Of a stretch of 64,000 nt of DNA, positions 8,235 to 16,176 are shown piece by piece. A program made the translations under genes and the position numbers. Position 1 is the first letter of the stretch. Each line of letters begins with the position of its first letter. The notes under the pieces are model-generated. The model was not told where the DNA came from, ran no database searches, and was given only the letters and a program-made list of their open reading frames with translations. Source of the DNA: Ruminococcus sp. NK3A76 (GTDB taxonomy: Bacteria; Bacillota; Clostridia; Oscillospirales; Ruminococcaceae); the NCBI RefSeq assembly GCF_000686125.1, contig NZ_JMMA01000002.1, positions 2,046,001 through 2,110,000 on the forward strand. Direction: 5' to 3'.

Positions 8235-9044
8235 ATGAAAAAACAGATGATATCAATGATGCTCAGCGGTGCAATACTTTTCTCGGCCTGCGAGGGTGCG
8301 CTTTATACAAATTATAATTCGGGCATAACAGCGCTCGCTTATTCTGATGATGAGGTCACAGAGGATAAAATTGAAGCATTGGACCTTGATGAATGCGGTG
8401 CGGCTTGTATGTTTATATCTGAAGACTCGTTTAGGCGTGAGAATTACAGCATAACTGTCAGATTTGCTGCCAAAGAGGAGGGCTATTGGAAGTTTTCGTC
8501 CTCTGACCCGTCTGTTGCCACAGTTAAATCTGAAAAATACTGGCATTCTGGGAATGAGAAGAATGTCACTTGTTTTTTGCTTGATATAAAAAAGCCCGGC
8601 AAGACTGTTATTACTATAAAAACGGAAAATGCAAGCTGCGAGGTGCCCGTTATAGTAAATAATAAGCGTATAGATATTACATCATCTTCATCGAGTGCGG
8701 CAGGCAATATCACCATTTTTTGGAAGCCTGTGACCGGTGTGAGTGGTTATGCTGTCTACAAGGGCAAAGTAGTCAGCGATGAAGAAGGCGGCGAAGAAAG
8801 CGCAAAGAACTGGAAGCTCATAAAAACAGTAAGCGGCGCAAACACATCTTCTGCAACTCTGAGCTCTTATTGGGGCGAAAAGGCTGCATATCGCGTTGCT
8901 ACATATGTAGAGCACAACGGCAAAAAGATTTTCTCTGCTGCTGAGGATCTGAGCGACTTCGGTGAGGTCTATGCTGCCTCCAAGCGCGGCGCTCAGATAA
9001 CAAGTGTTGCAAAGTCGGGCAGCTCGTCACTTAAGGTGACCTGA
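8235..9044 (+). CDS. Secreted Ig-like/FN3 protein, N-terminal part, ended by TGA at a conserved Trp position
   Basis: Signal peptide MKKQMISMMLSGAILFSAC with a lipobox-like LFSAC. About 85-150 is a Big_2/Ig-like domain (SSSDPSVATVKS, GKTVITIKT). About 155-240 is an FN3-like domain (ITIFWKPVTGVSGYAVYKG). A second FN3 begins SGSSSLKVT and meets TGA at 9042-9044. The same frame continues without a break to 10544 and reads KNISPKASYKLYRSTN, so the expected sequence is LKVTWKN, with TGA in place of TGG. AAGGAGG precedes the ATG. The whole would be about 769 aa, cell-surface or secreted. Confidence 0.8.
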   Translation: MKKQMISMMLSGAILFSACEGALYTNYNSGITALAYSDDEVTEDKIEALDLDECGAACMFISEDSFRRENYSITVRFAAKEEGYWKFSSSDPSVATVKSEKYWHSGNEKNVTCFLLDIKKPGKTVITIKTENASCEVPVIVNNKRIDITSSSSSAAGNITIFWKPVTGVSGYAVYKGKVVSDEEGGEESAKNWKLIKTVSGANTSSATLSSYWGEKAAYRVATYVEHNGKKIFSAAEDLSDFGEVYAASKRGAQITSVAKSGSSSLKVT

Positions 9045-10544
9045 AAAAATATCAGCCCCAAGGCAAGCTATAAGCTTTATCGTTCTACAAACGAGAACTA
9101 CGGCTATAAGCTCATAAAGACCTTTTCCCCTGCAAGTGGCGCAACACGCAGCTATACCGAAAAGGCAACAAAGGGAACGGTATATTACTACCGTGTTGTG
9201 ACCCTTTTGAACTCAAGGACAAGTGCGCCCAGCGGTAGTGTCTCGGGTCTTGTTCCCGTTGGCGGCGGAAAGCTTATGACGGCGCTTTCGAGCAAAATGA
9301 AAACCTTTATATATCCAAATGACACAAGCTACTACGGCGATTATGGTACTTCTGATAATAGATATTACTACACCCAGAACGGAATTTTAAATATAGTTGA
9401 ATACCCATTTCCATACGATGATGATTCTCCTATAAGGCAGATCAAGATATATACTCTTGATAAGAACATGAAACTCAAATCCACAAAATCTATAAACTTT
9501 TCGGGAATTGAGAGTTATGAATTCATATGGGGTGGCTTTTATCACGCATATGACGGCAGTAATTATGTCGTAGTTGGAAATAATAATCATTCTTTAAAAA
9601 AGGGTGTAACTGTTATTAAAGTTATAAAATACTCTAAAGATTGGAAAAAGCTGAAAACTCTGAATATCAAATCAGATGTCACATACACTTATGACGGAAT
9701 ATATGAACCATTTGCAGGGGGAAGCCTTAAAATGGATGCTTCAGGCAACAAGCTTTTTATTTACACTTGCAGACAAACGTTTCCGATTTATGATAGAGGC
9801 ATCCACCAGACAAATATCGCCTTTGAGGTGAATACCGACACTATGAAGCTTGTAAAGTACCCTTATAATAACTATACAAGCCATTCCTTCAACCAGTTTG
9901 TAAAGTTTAAAGATAACACACTATATCTTGCAGATCATGGCGACGGATATCCAAGAGGCGTAAAAGTTGTTTCTGCAGCAAGTTATACCGGATACAGCTC
10001 ATACGGCAAAAGCTTTAAAAAGACACCCTTTGCTATAAATGGCGGATATGGTGAAAACTATACAGGTACAACTATCGGCGGTATGGAAATAGGCCAGAAA
10101 AACATAATAACGGTCGGCTCATCTGTACCGCATAATAAAACTCTGAAAAGTATTAAGGGATACAAAAAATCCTACAACCACAACGTATATGTCATAGCCA
10201 CCGACCGTGAGACAGGCAAGAGCACTTTCAAGTGGCTGACAAAATACAACCCCAAGACCTCGGGCTATACCGTCAATGATGCACGCCTTGTAAAGGTGAC
10301 TGATAACCGCTTTGCAGTTATTTACAATGTCACCACGAAGAAAACGGGCAAAAAGGTGCTTCACTGCGTATATATCGACGGCAGCGGCAATGTTATCAAG
10401 AATCTTACCTACAAGACCATTTACTTTGACTGCAAGAGCCAGCCGATAATGTATAACGGCTATATAACCTTTGAGGGTATCTACCACAGCAGCACCAAGA
10501 AAAAGGACGTGACCCGCATTATAAGACTGCCTGCACAGGTATAA
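9045..10544 (+). pseudogene. C-terminal continuation of the broken secreted FN3 protein
   Basis: In frame with 8235-9044 after a single TGA. It completes the second FN3 domain (YKLYRSTNENYGYKLIKT, KGTVYYYRVVTLL), then has about 430 residues rich in Tyr, Gly, Lys and Asn, with repeated short strands such as GSNYVVVGNNNH-like and NVYVIATDRETGKSTFKW segments, reminiscent of a beta-propeller; I do not recognise a named family. A GTG at 9198 is the first plausible internal start but has no signal peptide, so independent function is doubtful. Ends TAA, 20 bp before the next gene. Confidence 0.65.
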
Positions 10545-10564
10545 AAAGAAAGGAGAAATAAATA

Positions 10565-10875
10565 ATGATAAAAAGATAGTTAGTTTTTTAGCAGTAACAG
10601 TTTTTGCTTTCAATGCGTTTACACTTTCATCTATGCAGACAGGTGACAGCTATGTGATTTCTGTAAATGCCTCTCAGACGGTTACAGCCAAAGCCCCGAA
10701 GGTAAAGGAAACCACGAAGTATTACCGCCATACAAGGCCTGACGGCACCTCATGCTTTACCATATCAAGTACATATGACGGAGAAAATATAGTCCGGCCC
10801 GACTTTACCCGCATAGCCGTTGCGGGAGTCTGGTGCAACGGAAACTATTATTTCGTAATGGCATTCGGATACTAA
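10565..10875 (+). pseudogene. Small secreted protein gene with a 1-nt loss just after the start codon
   Basis: AAAGGAG lies 9 nt before ATG 10565, but the ATG frame stops at codon 5 (TAG). The adjacent frame encodes KKIVSFLAVTVFAFNAFTLSS, a clear signal peptide, then about 80 residues ending VAGVWCNGNYYFVMAFGY at TAA 10873. One extra A after ATG (giving MNKKIVS) would restore it. The only in-frame ATG left, at 10633, lies past the signal peptide. Function unknown. It follows the broken FN3 gene and was probably in the same operon. Confidence 0.6.
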
Positions 10876-10898
10876 TTATTTCAAACGGAGGTGCAGCT

Positions 10899-11108
10899 AT
10901 GTTCACTATTAAATATAAAGGTTATACAGCAGAGTGCTATGAAAATGAAGATGAAAAGTCTTTTTATGGAAAGCTCATCGGGGTAGATGACCTTGTACTG
11001 ATAGAAGGCTATAATCGAGTCGAGCTTGAAAAGGACTTTCACGAAGCAGTCGAGGAATACATAGATCTTTTAGACCGAATAGAGACCGGGGAGTTATATC
11101 TGCGGTGA
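10899..11108 (+). CDS. HicB-like antitoxin fold protein, orphan
   Basis: 69 aa. FTIKYKGYTAECYENEDEKS, FYGKLIGVDDLVLIEG and LEKDFHEAVEEYIDLLDR match the partial RNase H-like HicB fold (GKVxGxxDLVxFEGxS...F..AVDDYL). The usual C-terminal DNA-binding tail is absent and no HicA-sized toxin lies on either side, so it is an orphan or remnant. GGAGG lies 7 nt before ATG 10899. Family assignment is by pattern; function as antitoxin is uncertain. Confidence 0.7.
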   Translation: MFTIKYKGYTAECYENEDEKSFYGKLIGVDDLVLIEGYNRVELEKDFHEAVEEYIDLLDRIETGELYLR

Positions 11109-11282
11109 ATAATATAAAAGGCATTCCTAGCGGAAAGGGTTAGGAGGATATAGATAGTCAACGTATAAAAGATGATATAAATAAGTGATATGTAAGACTT
11201 TCAGTATATAAAGTATAAATCATATATCGTATAAATATAATATAAGTCTTGCATATATTTCGATAAAAAAATACGTGGTATG

Positions 11283-11373
11283 TTGACATTTCAAATTAAA
11301 TAGGTAATAATATATATAGTAGTTTAAGCGCTTTAGTCCGGAGTTTCTTTACAGAGAAATTCCGGGCTTTTTT
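11283..11373 (+). ncRNA. Putative short RNA or attenuated leader
   Basis: TTGACA (11283-11288), about 16 nt, TAATAA/TATATA-type -10, then about 30 nt later TCCGGAGTTTCT / AGAGAAATTCCGGG and a T7 tract (11337-11373). No reading frame between. It is the same design as 12968-13064 upstream of the next gene. Confidence 0.4.
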
Positions 11374-11485
11374 GCATATAAAACTACTTCTGGCTATATA
11401 TAAAAGCCCTATGATCTCCTTTATATAAGGTTTCTTCATAAGAAAGAGCCTTTTAAAATATATCCTTCTATTATACTTCAACCCT

Positions 11486-11521
11486 ATATCGGGTTACACC
11501 GCCTGAGGTGTAACCTGATAT
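11486..11521. repeat. Long palindrome
   Basis: ATATCGGGTTACACC (11486-11500) and GGTGTAACCTGATAT (11507-11521) with a 6-nt loop, one G-T mismatch. No T run, so an operator, recombination site or origin hairpin is more likely than a terminator. Confidence 0.6.
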
Positions 11522-11832
11522 CAGAGGGGCCAAACAAATTCGCACGGGAATAAAAGCGTTCTGAAAGAGCTCGGAACCATATATATCTGCAATAACCGCC
11601 AAGCAGAATCAAATATATATATATACCACCTCCGTCAGCGGGTGATATATATAAATATAGCTGACAGGGTCACGGATAGACTAAAAAAATCCAGATATAA
11701 GATGGGTGCAGTCTATAAATGCACATATAAGCCGCTCGGGAGAGGACCAACTTCCTATCTGTAAGATAAAACAATAGTGTTATGATGTATGCGGCAGTCG
11801 ATTTAACGGACACATTTAAGGAGGATATTTTT

Positions 11833-12888
11833 ATGAAACAGAGGACAAGACAATTAACATATGCTTTAAGGGCGAATTTAGAATCTATGGCGGCATATGG
11901 AGAAAGCAAGAAATTATATAAAGATAAGACTAACGCTATGAGAAGGCAGAAATATAGGGAGCTTATATATAAAGGTATATCGAGGGCGGATATACACAAA
12001 GAACTTTTACATATAGACGCTGCAAAAGATAAGATTTTTAGCTATTCAACGATGAAGAATTATATACGTTTCGTCAAGGACTTTGCAGCTTTTGTATATA
12101 CCAAAACCAGCACTTCCAGGGTTTCTGTAGAAGATAGCATAAAATATATTCGGCCGTATATCGACTCACTTATATCCAAAGGAGACTCCCCTAACACTAT
12201 AAATCTTAAGTTGTCTGCCGTATGTAAGGCGACCGGACAGTATGTTGTGGATTATACGCACCCGATTCGCAGATATTCTGATGTGACTCGCAGTACAAAA
12301 GCTGCTGTCAGAGATAAATATAATGATAAAAGGGCTGCTGCGGCTTTGGAACTCAACAGATCTATAGGTTTAAGAAGAAATGAACTGGCGAGGGTTTCTA
12401 TAAATGATATATATCTTGGCGAGAAGTGCGCATATATTTATAGCAAAGGCAAGGGCGGTAAGAACAATATAACATATATATCTGACCCGGCAAAGCTGGA
12501 TATATTATATAAATATATGAGTCAGGCTATAACTGAAGGTAGGGAGACGCTTTTATCCAAAGAGCAGATGAATCACGATGCTGACCTGCACCACGCAAGG
12601 GCGATGTGTGCGGTTGATGAGTATAATAGGATTTTGCAAGATATACATAAAAATCCCGAGCAACGGGAGTTTTATAAATCGTATATAAAAAATATATTCA
12701 AAAAATATAATAAACCGCTTTTGGAAGACCTTGATAAGCCATATTATCTTCGTGGAGCCGGCAAAACGCTATGTATATCTCAGGGAAAAAGTTATATATT
12801 TGACAGAGTGGCTGTTTTATATGTATCTCTGACGATTTTACACCATTTTAGAAGTGATACCACTGTACAGCATTATCTTATAAAGTGA
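11833..12888 (+). CDS. Divergent tyrosine-recombinase-like protein
   Basis: 351 aa. About 60-150 resembles a SAM-like core-binding domain (MKNYIRFVKDFAAFVYTKT, SPNTINLKLSAVCKATGQYV). SIGLRRNELARVSINDIYL is the box I Arg motif and YSKGKGGKNNITYIS the beta-hairpin Lys. LHHARAMCAVDEYN and the terminal LTILHHFRSDTTVQHYLIK match the HxxR and LGHxRxDTTxxHY ends, with Tyr close to the C-terminus. Catalysis looks possible. Start ATG 11833 has AAGGAGG upstream. Codons are very ATA-rich, unlike int at 2975, so it has another origin. Role (resolvase, second integrase or regulator) unknown. Confidence 0.72.
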   Translation: MKQRTRQLTYALRANLESMAAYGESKKLYKDKTNAMRRQKYRELIYKGISRADIHKELLHIDAAKDKIFSYSTMKNYIRFVKDFAAFVYTKTSTSRVSVEDSIKYIRPYIDSLISKGDSPNTINLKLSAVCKATGQYVVDYTHPIRRYSDVTRSTKAAVRDKYNDKRAAAALELNRSIGLRRNELARVSINDIYLGEKCAYIYSKGKGGKNNITYISDPAKLDILYKYMSQAITEGRETLLSKEQMNHDADLHHARAMCAVDEYNRILQDIHKNPEQREFYKSYIKNIFKKYNKPLLEDLDKPYYLRGAGKTLCISQGKSYIFDRVAVLYVSLTILHHFRSDTTVQHYLIK

Positions 12889-12967
12889 CGAAAAAAATAT
12901 ATATCTTTCACACTTATAAAACTTTATGGTATAATTCGCACAGGATATATAGTATACGTCCCGGATG

Positions 12968-12996
12968 TTGTCAAAACAGATTTTATGTGTTATAAT
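12968..12996 (+). promoter_or_regulatory. Promoter of the AT-rich operon
   Basis: TTGTCA (12968-12973), 17-nt spacer, TATAAT (12991-12996), upstream of the attenuator-like hairpin and the frame at 13098. Confidence 0.7.
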
Positions 12997-13017
12997 ATAT
13001 ATAGGAGTTTAAAATTT

Positions 13018-13064
13018 GAGTTCAGAGTTTCTGATGTAAATCAGTATCTCTGAGCTCTTTTTTT
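13018..13064 (+). terminator. Attenuator-like terminator between promoter and gene
   Basis: GAGTTCAGAG...CTGAT / ATCAG...CTCTGAGCTC forms a two-part stem followed by seven T, only about 20 nt after the start point and 34 nt before ATG 13098. Expression of the downstream genes would need readthrough or antitermination. Confidence 0.7.
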
Positions 13065-13097
13065 ATCTCCGAATTTATATTTAAGGAGGATAAAACT

Positions 13098-14252
13098 ATG
13101 AGAAAAATCACAAACAAGAATGAGGCTTTAAATTAGCTGATAAGAGGAAAGGAAAACGTTTATTATATCGGCGACGAAGCTGCTTTAAACGAATATATCC
13201 GTATTTCTAAAGATTCGCTGAATATACTTATATCTTCGGTTATAGAGAGCGAAGCGGCAAGGCGTGGCTGTCCGGATATATATACGCTGCTGTCAGGTCA
13301 GGAGGAAACTAAAGGCGAAAAGGAGCGCAAGTGTCTGGAGATTGCAGATGTAATTATAATATACGATATTGATTCAATGTCTCAAAGTGACTTTGGAAGT
13401 CTATATATTCTTAAAAGAATGTGCAGCCGCTTCCCTCGCCTTATAATCGTAGGCGATGTTTTAAGTTATATAGGCCTGGGCAGAAACTTTTATTCATCCC
13501 CTATTCAGGCGTTTGAGTGGGAATGCTTTAACTTCACCGAAATCGACATGCGCAAGAAGCGGCTGGATTCGGAATTTGAAGATAAGCTCGAGGCACTGCG
13601 TATGGGAGATAAGTCCGTTATAAACTGGCTGAACGCCAACTGCAAAGAGAGCGAGGATCCTATAAAGCTGGTGATGTCAACTCATAAGGCTTACGAATAT
13701 TCTTTGGAATGCTACGATAAATCAAAGAAATATAAGTCTGAATATGAGGGTGAAATAAAAGGCAACTTCTACGAGGAGGATATGCCGACTTACCCGAATC
13801 TCTGCTTATATATGGGGCAAAGGGTTATGTTTATAGATGACGATATAAACGGCAGCTATATGCGTGGAGATATTGGCTATATATCCGGGCTATATACTGG
13901 AGAGGCGCATATAAGCCTAAACGATGAAGTCGTTAAGGTCAGGGCTGTCACTTGGCATAAATATAAGCCCGATTATATACTTAATGAGCTTCTTGAAGAG
14001 GAAATTATAATGAAAGACACTGCCGAGTTCTCGCAGCTGCCTATAATTCCTGCGGATATGATATCGTATAGAATGAGCCGAGGGGTGAGATTTGACAGTA
14101 TTGAGTTTAGTCCTATCACAAAATACGACGGCGAGTTTTATAATTATATATCGCACGCCAAGAGCAGGAACGGAATAAAGCTAACGACTAAGGTCAGCGA
14201 GGAAGATGTCAAGATAAATAAAGATATAATCGAGTGTTATCTTGATTCGTAA
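13098..14252 (+). pseudogene. Pif1-like helicase homologue with ablated ATPase motifs, interrupted by an early TAG
   Basis: AAGGAGG precedes ATG 13098. TAG at 13134-13136 (codon 13) interrupts a frame otherwise open to 14252 (about 384 codons). The layout follows Pif1/RecD-type SF1B helicases. Walker A is replaced (YYIGDEAALNEYI where G-x-x-G-x-G-K-S/T is expected), Walker B reads IIIYDIDSM, LIIVGDVLSYIGLGR stands for LILVGDxxQLPP, and LPIIPADMISYRMSRGVRFDSI for the LPLxxAxAxTIHKSQGxTFDxV motif. The fold may be kept but ATP hydrolysis should be lost. A later ATG at 13377 would give 291 aa. ATA-codon rich like its neighbours. Could be a DNA-binding or decoy protein, or decay. Confidence 0.6.
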
Positions 14253-14262
14253 ACTTATAATC

Positions 14263-14284
14263 GAGGGGCTGAAATATGCCCCTC
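14263..14284 (+). other. Intergenic hairpin
   Basis: GAGGGGC / GCCCCTC with an 8-nt loop followed by AAAATTATATTTT. Weak terminator or processing hairpin between the helicase-like gene and the 503-aa gene. Confidence 0.5.
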
Positions 14285-14320
14285 AAAATTATATTTTAAA
14301 ATGGAAGGAGTTATAAATAT

Positions 14321-15832
14321 ATGGGAATATATATTTTTGGCGAAATTGCGCCAACAAAAATAAACAAAGAGGCTTGGGAGAAAACATACGAGGATACACT
14401 TAAGCTTGTCAAATACGGACAGCTTGCCGAGTGTGAATATAAATATATAAATGGATATAAAATACCTTGTGTTGTTCCAGCTGTCGAAAAGGACGGCTGT
14501 TGGAGTGCGACTGGCGATATGGTTGCCGGCAAGTGTATTGAAAAATATAGCCTATACAGAGATATATCGCACTATACGGCAAAGGATATAAATATAAATA
14601 ACCCGGCGCTTGAGCTATTATATAACCGAAAGACTGTCGGGAAGACCAATATAGACGATATGTTTAAAATGTATTTCGGCAGTAAAACGCAGGGCAACAA
14701 TCCGCATATGATTTTGTTATCTATAGCGTGCGTTATATCAAACGATTTCCCCGAAGCGGCTATAGTTCACGGGGATATAACGCACGCCCAATGTGTGAAA
14801 GCCTGCGAGCTGGCGGAGAAAGTCTTGGGAAGACATATAGATCTGCCTATACAGTACGACCACGAAAGGCTTTATTCTTTGCTTATAAATGAGGGATATA
14901 CGGAATATAAGTTATTTGAACGCTTTTATACCATTTATAATGGGTGGACAGATAACAAATATATCGGCTTTATACATAATAAATTCCCGGAAGAGTATTT
15001 TATACGTTATTATACGGATAAAATAAAGTCTTGGCCTCTGGATATAGTCGTTAAAGAGTGGCTTGAAAGGCAGTTATCGCTGGAGGGGCTGTTTGAGGTA
15101 TATAAAAGCAATTATACGGGAAATAAGTCCTTGCAGGATTTTATAAATAAACTTATACTCGGGCAAATACATATCCGGGATAAAACAATATATAGCTTTT
15201 CTGAAAAAAGCGAATATGATGATATACCCGACGATATAGATATGATGCTTGCACGATTTATGGCTAAGGTTTCAGGATATAGCAGATATATAATTAATGC
15301 ATATATACCGCATAAAGAGCTTATGGCTAAGTTTATATATGCATTCCCGAGTTATAGCGTGAGGGATATGTTTGACAAGGCGCTTTCCAACTGCAGTAAT
15401 TCAAAGATCGAGGAGTTATATAAGCAGGTATTTGATTTAAGCGATAAGATTGCTTCAAAGCAATATGATATACAGGATTTACGCTTTATGTATTTATGGG
15501 ATGATAATAAAACTGTCGAGCCTACGTTGTGGAACAGAATGCTTGAATTTGTAAGAACTGCTGAAAAGCTGGGGCGTGATGCTATATCGGGCTCGCTAAA
15601 AAAGTCTGACAACAGGCTTGCGTATATATGCAAATATCTCGGCAAATACTATGCTTTGCCGGAGGAGCTTGCGGAGAAGATACTTACTAAATTTGCAGAT
15701 GATGAATATATTGCAAAGTATATTGGTATATTTGGTATGCCATTTGATGATTTGGATTCGCATAGGATGTGTCATATTCTTATGATGAATGAGAAGCTGC
15801 TGGATAGGCTTATTAAGGACGTTAGAGTATAA
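14321..15832 (+). CDS. Protein of unknown function (503 aa) in the AT-rich cassette
   Basis: I do not recognise a family. The N-terminus reads MGIYIFGEIAPTKINKEAWE, then KIPCVVPAVEKDGCWSATGD. The rest is helical, Tyr/Ile/Lys-rich, without transmembrane segments, Walker motifs or an obvious nuclease motif. Around 150-190 HMILLSIACVISNDFPEAAI and VHGDITHAQCVKACELAEKV look like helical repeats. AAGGAG precedes ATG 14321. It lies 68 bp after the helicase-like frame, probably on the same transcript, and is followed by a strong terminator. ATA is a major Ile codon, as in the two preceding genes, so the three arrived together (inference). Confidence 0.8.
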   Translation: MGIYIFGEIAPTKINKEAWEKTYEDTLKLVKYGQLAECEYKYINGYKIPCVVPAVEKDGCWSATGDMVAGKCIEKYSLYRDISHYTAKDININNPALELLYNRKTVGKTNIDDMFKMYFGSKTQGNNPHMILLSIACVISNDFPEAAIVHGDITHAQCVKACELAEKVLGRHIDLPIQYDHERLYSLLINEGYTEYKLFERFYTIYNGWTDNKYIGFIHNKFPEEYFIRYYTDKIKSWPLDIVVKEWLERQLSLEGLFEVYKSNYTGNKSLQDFINKLILGQIHIRDKTIYSFSEKSEYDDIPDDIDMMLARFMAKVSGYSRYIINAYIPHKELMAKFIYAFPSYSVRDMFDKALSNCSNSKIEELYKQVFDLSDKIASKQYDIQDLRFMYLWDDNKTVEPTLWNRMLEFVRTAEKLGRDAISGSLKKSDNRLAYICKYLGKYYALPEELAEKILTKFADDEYIAKYIGIFGMPFDDLDSHRMCHILMMNEKLLDRLIKDVRV

Positions 15833-15838
15833 AAGAAA

Positions 15839-15880
15839 CGCCCCTGTTCTTACCTGTAATGGTGGGAACGGGGGCGCATT
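15839..15880 (+). terminator. Terminator of the AT-rich operon
   Basis: CGCCCCTGTTC pairs with GAACGGGGGCG then CATTTTATAT. Nearly the same sequence recurs at 27322-27361, so terminator plus downstream riboswitch promoter were copied as one block. Confidence 0.8.
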
Positions 15881-15963
15881 TTATATGTTATAGCATCATA
15901 CACAATTCAATGGCTATGGTTTTATTAAATATAACGATATTTGACTTTTGAAATTGTTAATTC

Positions 15964-15993
15964 TTGACAACTAAATATGGGGTGTGGTATAAT
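15964..15993 (+). promoter_or_regulatory. Promoter of riboswitch 1
   Basis: TTGACA (15964-15969), 18-nt spacer, TATAAT (15988-15993). The approximately 70 bp before it are conserved upstream of riboswitches 2 and 4. Confidence 0.85.
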
Positions 15994-16008
15994 TAAATTG
16001 TAATAAAT

Positions 16009-16078
16009 GGGCAAACCTGCCGAAAGGCAGCGACGCAAAGCTAAGGGTCTAAGCCAAAAGGTATGACAGCCGGTTGCC
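16009..16078 (+). promoter_or_regulatory. c-di-GMP-I (GEMM) riboswitch aptamer 1
   Basis: GGGCAAACC start, P2 CTGCCGAAAGGCAG with a GAAA tetraloop, the invariant GACGCAAAGC joining segment, GGGTCTAAG...GGTATGAC for the tetraloop-receptor stem P3, and CAGCCGGTTGCC closing P1. All GEMM-I landmarks are present. Followed by a terminator and then an LRR surface-protein gene. Confidence 0.93.
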
Positions 16079-16110
16079 AGAACAAGAATCCTGACAATAT
16101 CTGTTATTAC

Positions 16111-16143
16111 AAGGCAATGCGTTGTGTGTGCATTGCCTTTTTG
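16111..16143 (+). terminator. Expression-platform terminator of riboswitch 1
   Basis: AAGGCAATGC / GCATTGCCTT plus T run. Its 5' arm GGCAA is complementary to TTGCC of aptamer P1, so P1 and an antiterminator exclude each other; ligand binding should favour termination (inferred OFF switch). Confidence 0.88.
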
Positions 16144-16176
16144 TGGTTTGTAAAGGAAAAATGAAAGGGTGATTTT

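Larger units (their letters stand above)
11109..11832. other. 724-bp AT-rich gene-free region with several hairpins
   Basis: No supported reading frame. It contains a promoter-terminator unit (separate entry), a near-perfect palindrome at 11486-11521, and a second hairpin around 11618-11655 in which ATATATATA arms flank CCACCT/GGGTG. ATATAT words are very frequent. Possible origin, oriT or regulatory region; nothing decides between them. Confidence 0.5.

Noticed and set aside
5860..9044. Genome-wide UGA-to-Trp recoding
   Set aside because: TGA terminates the HicB-like gene (11106), the recombinase-like gene (12886) and several chromosomal genes at expected lengths.
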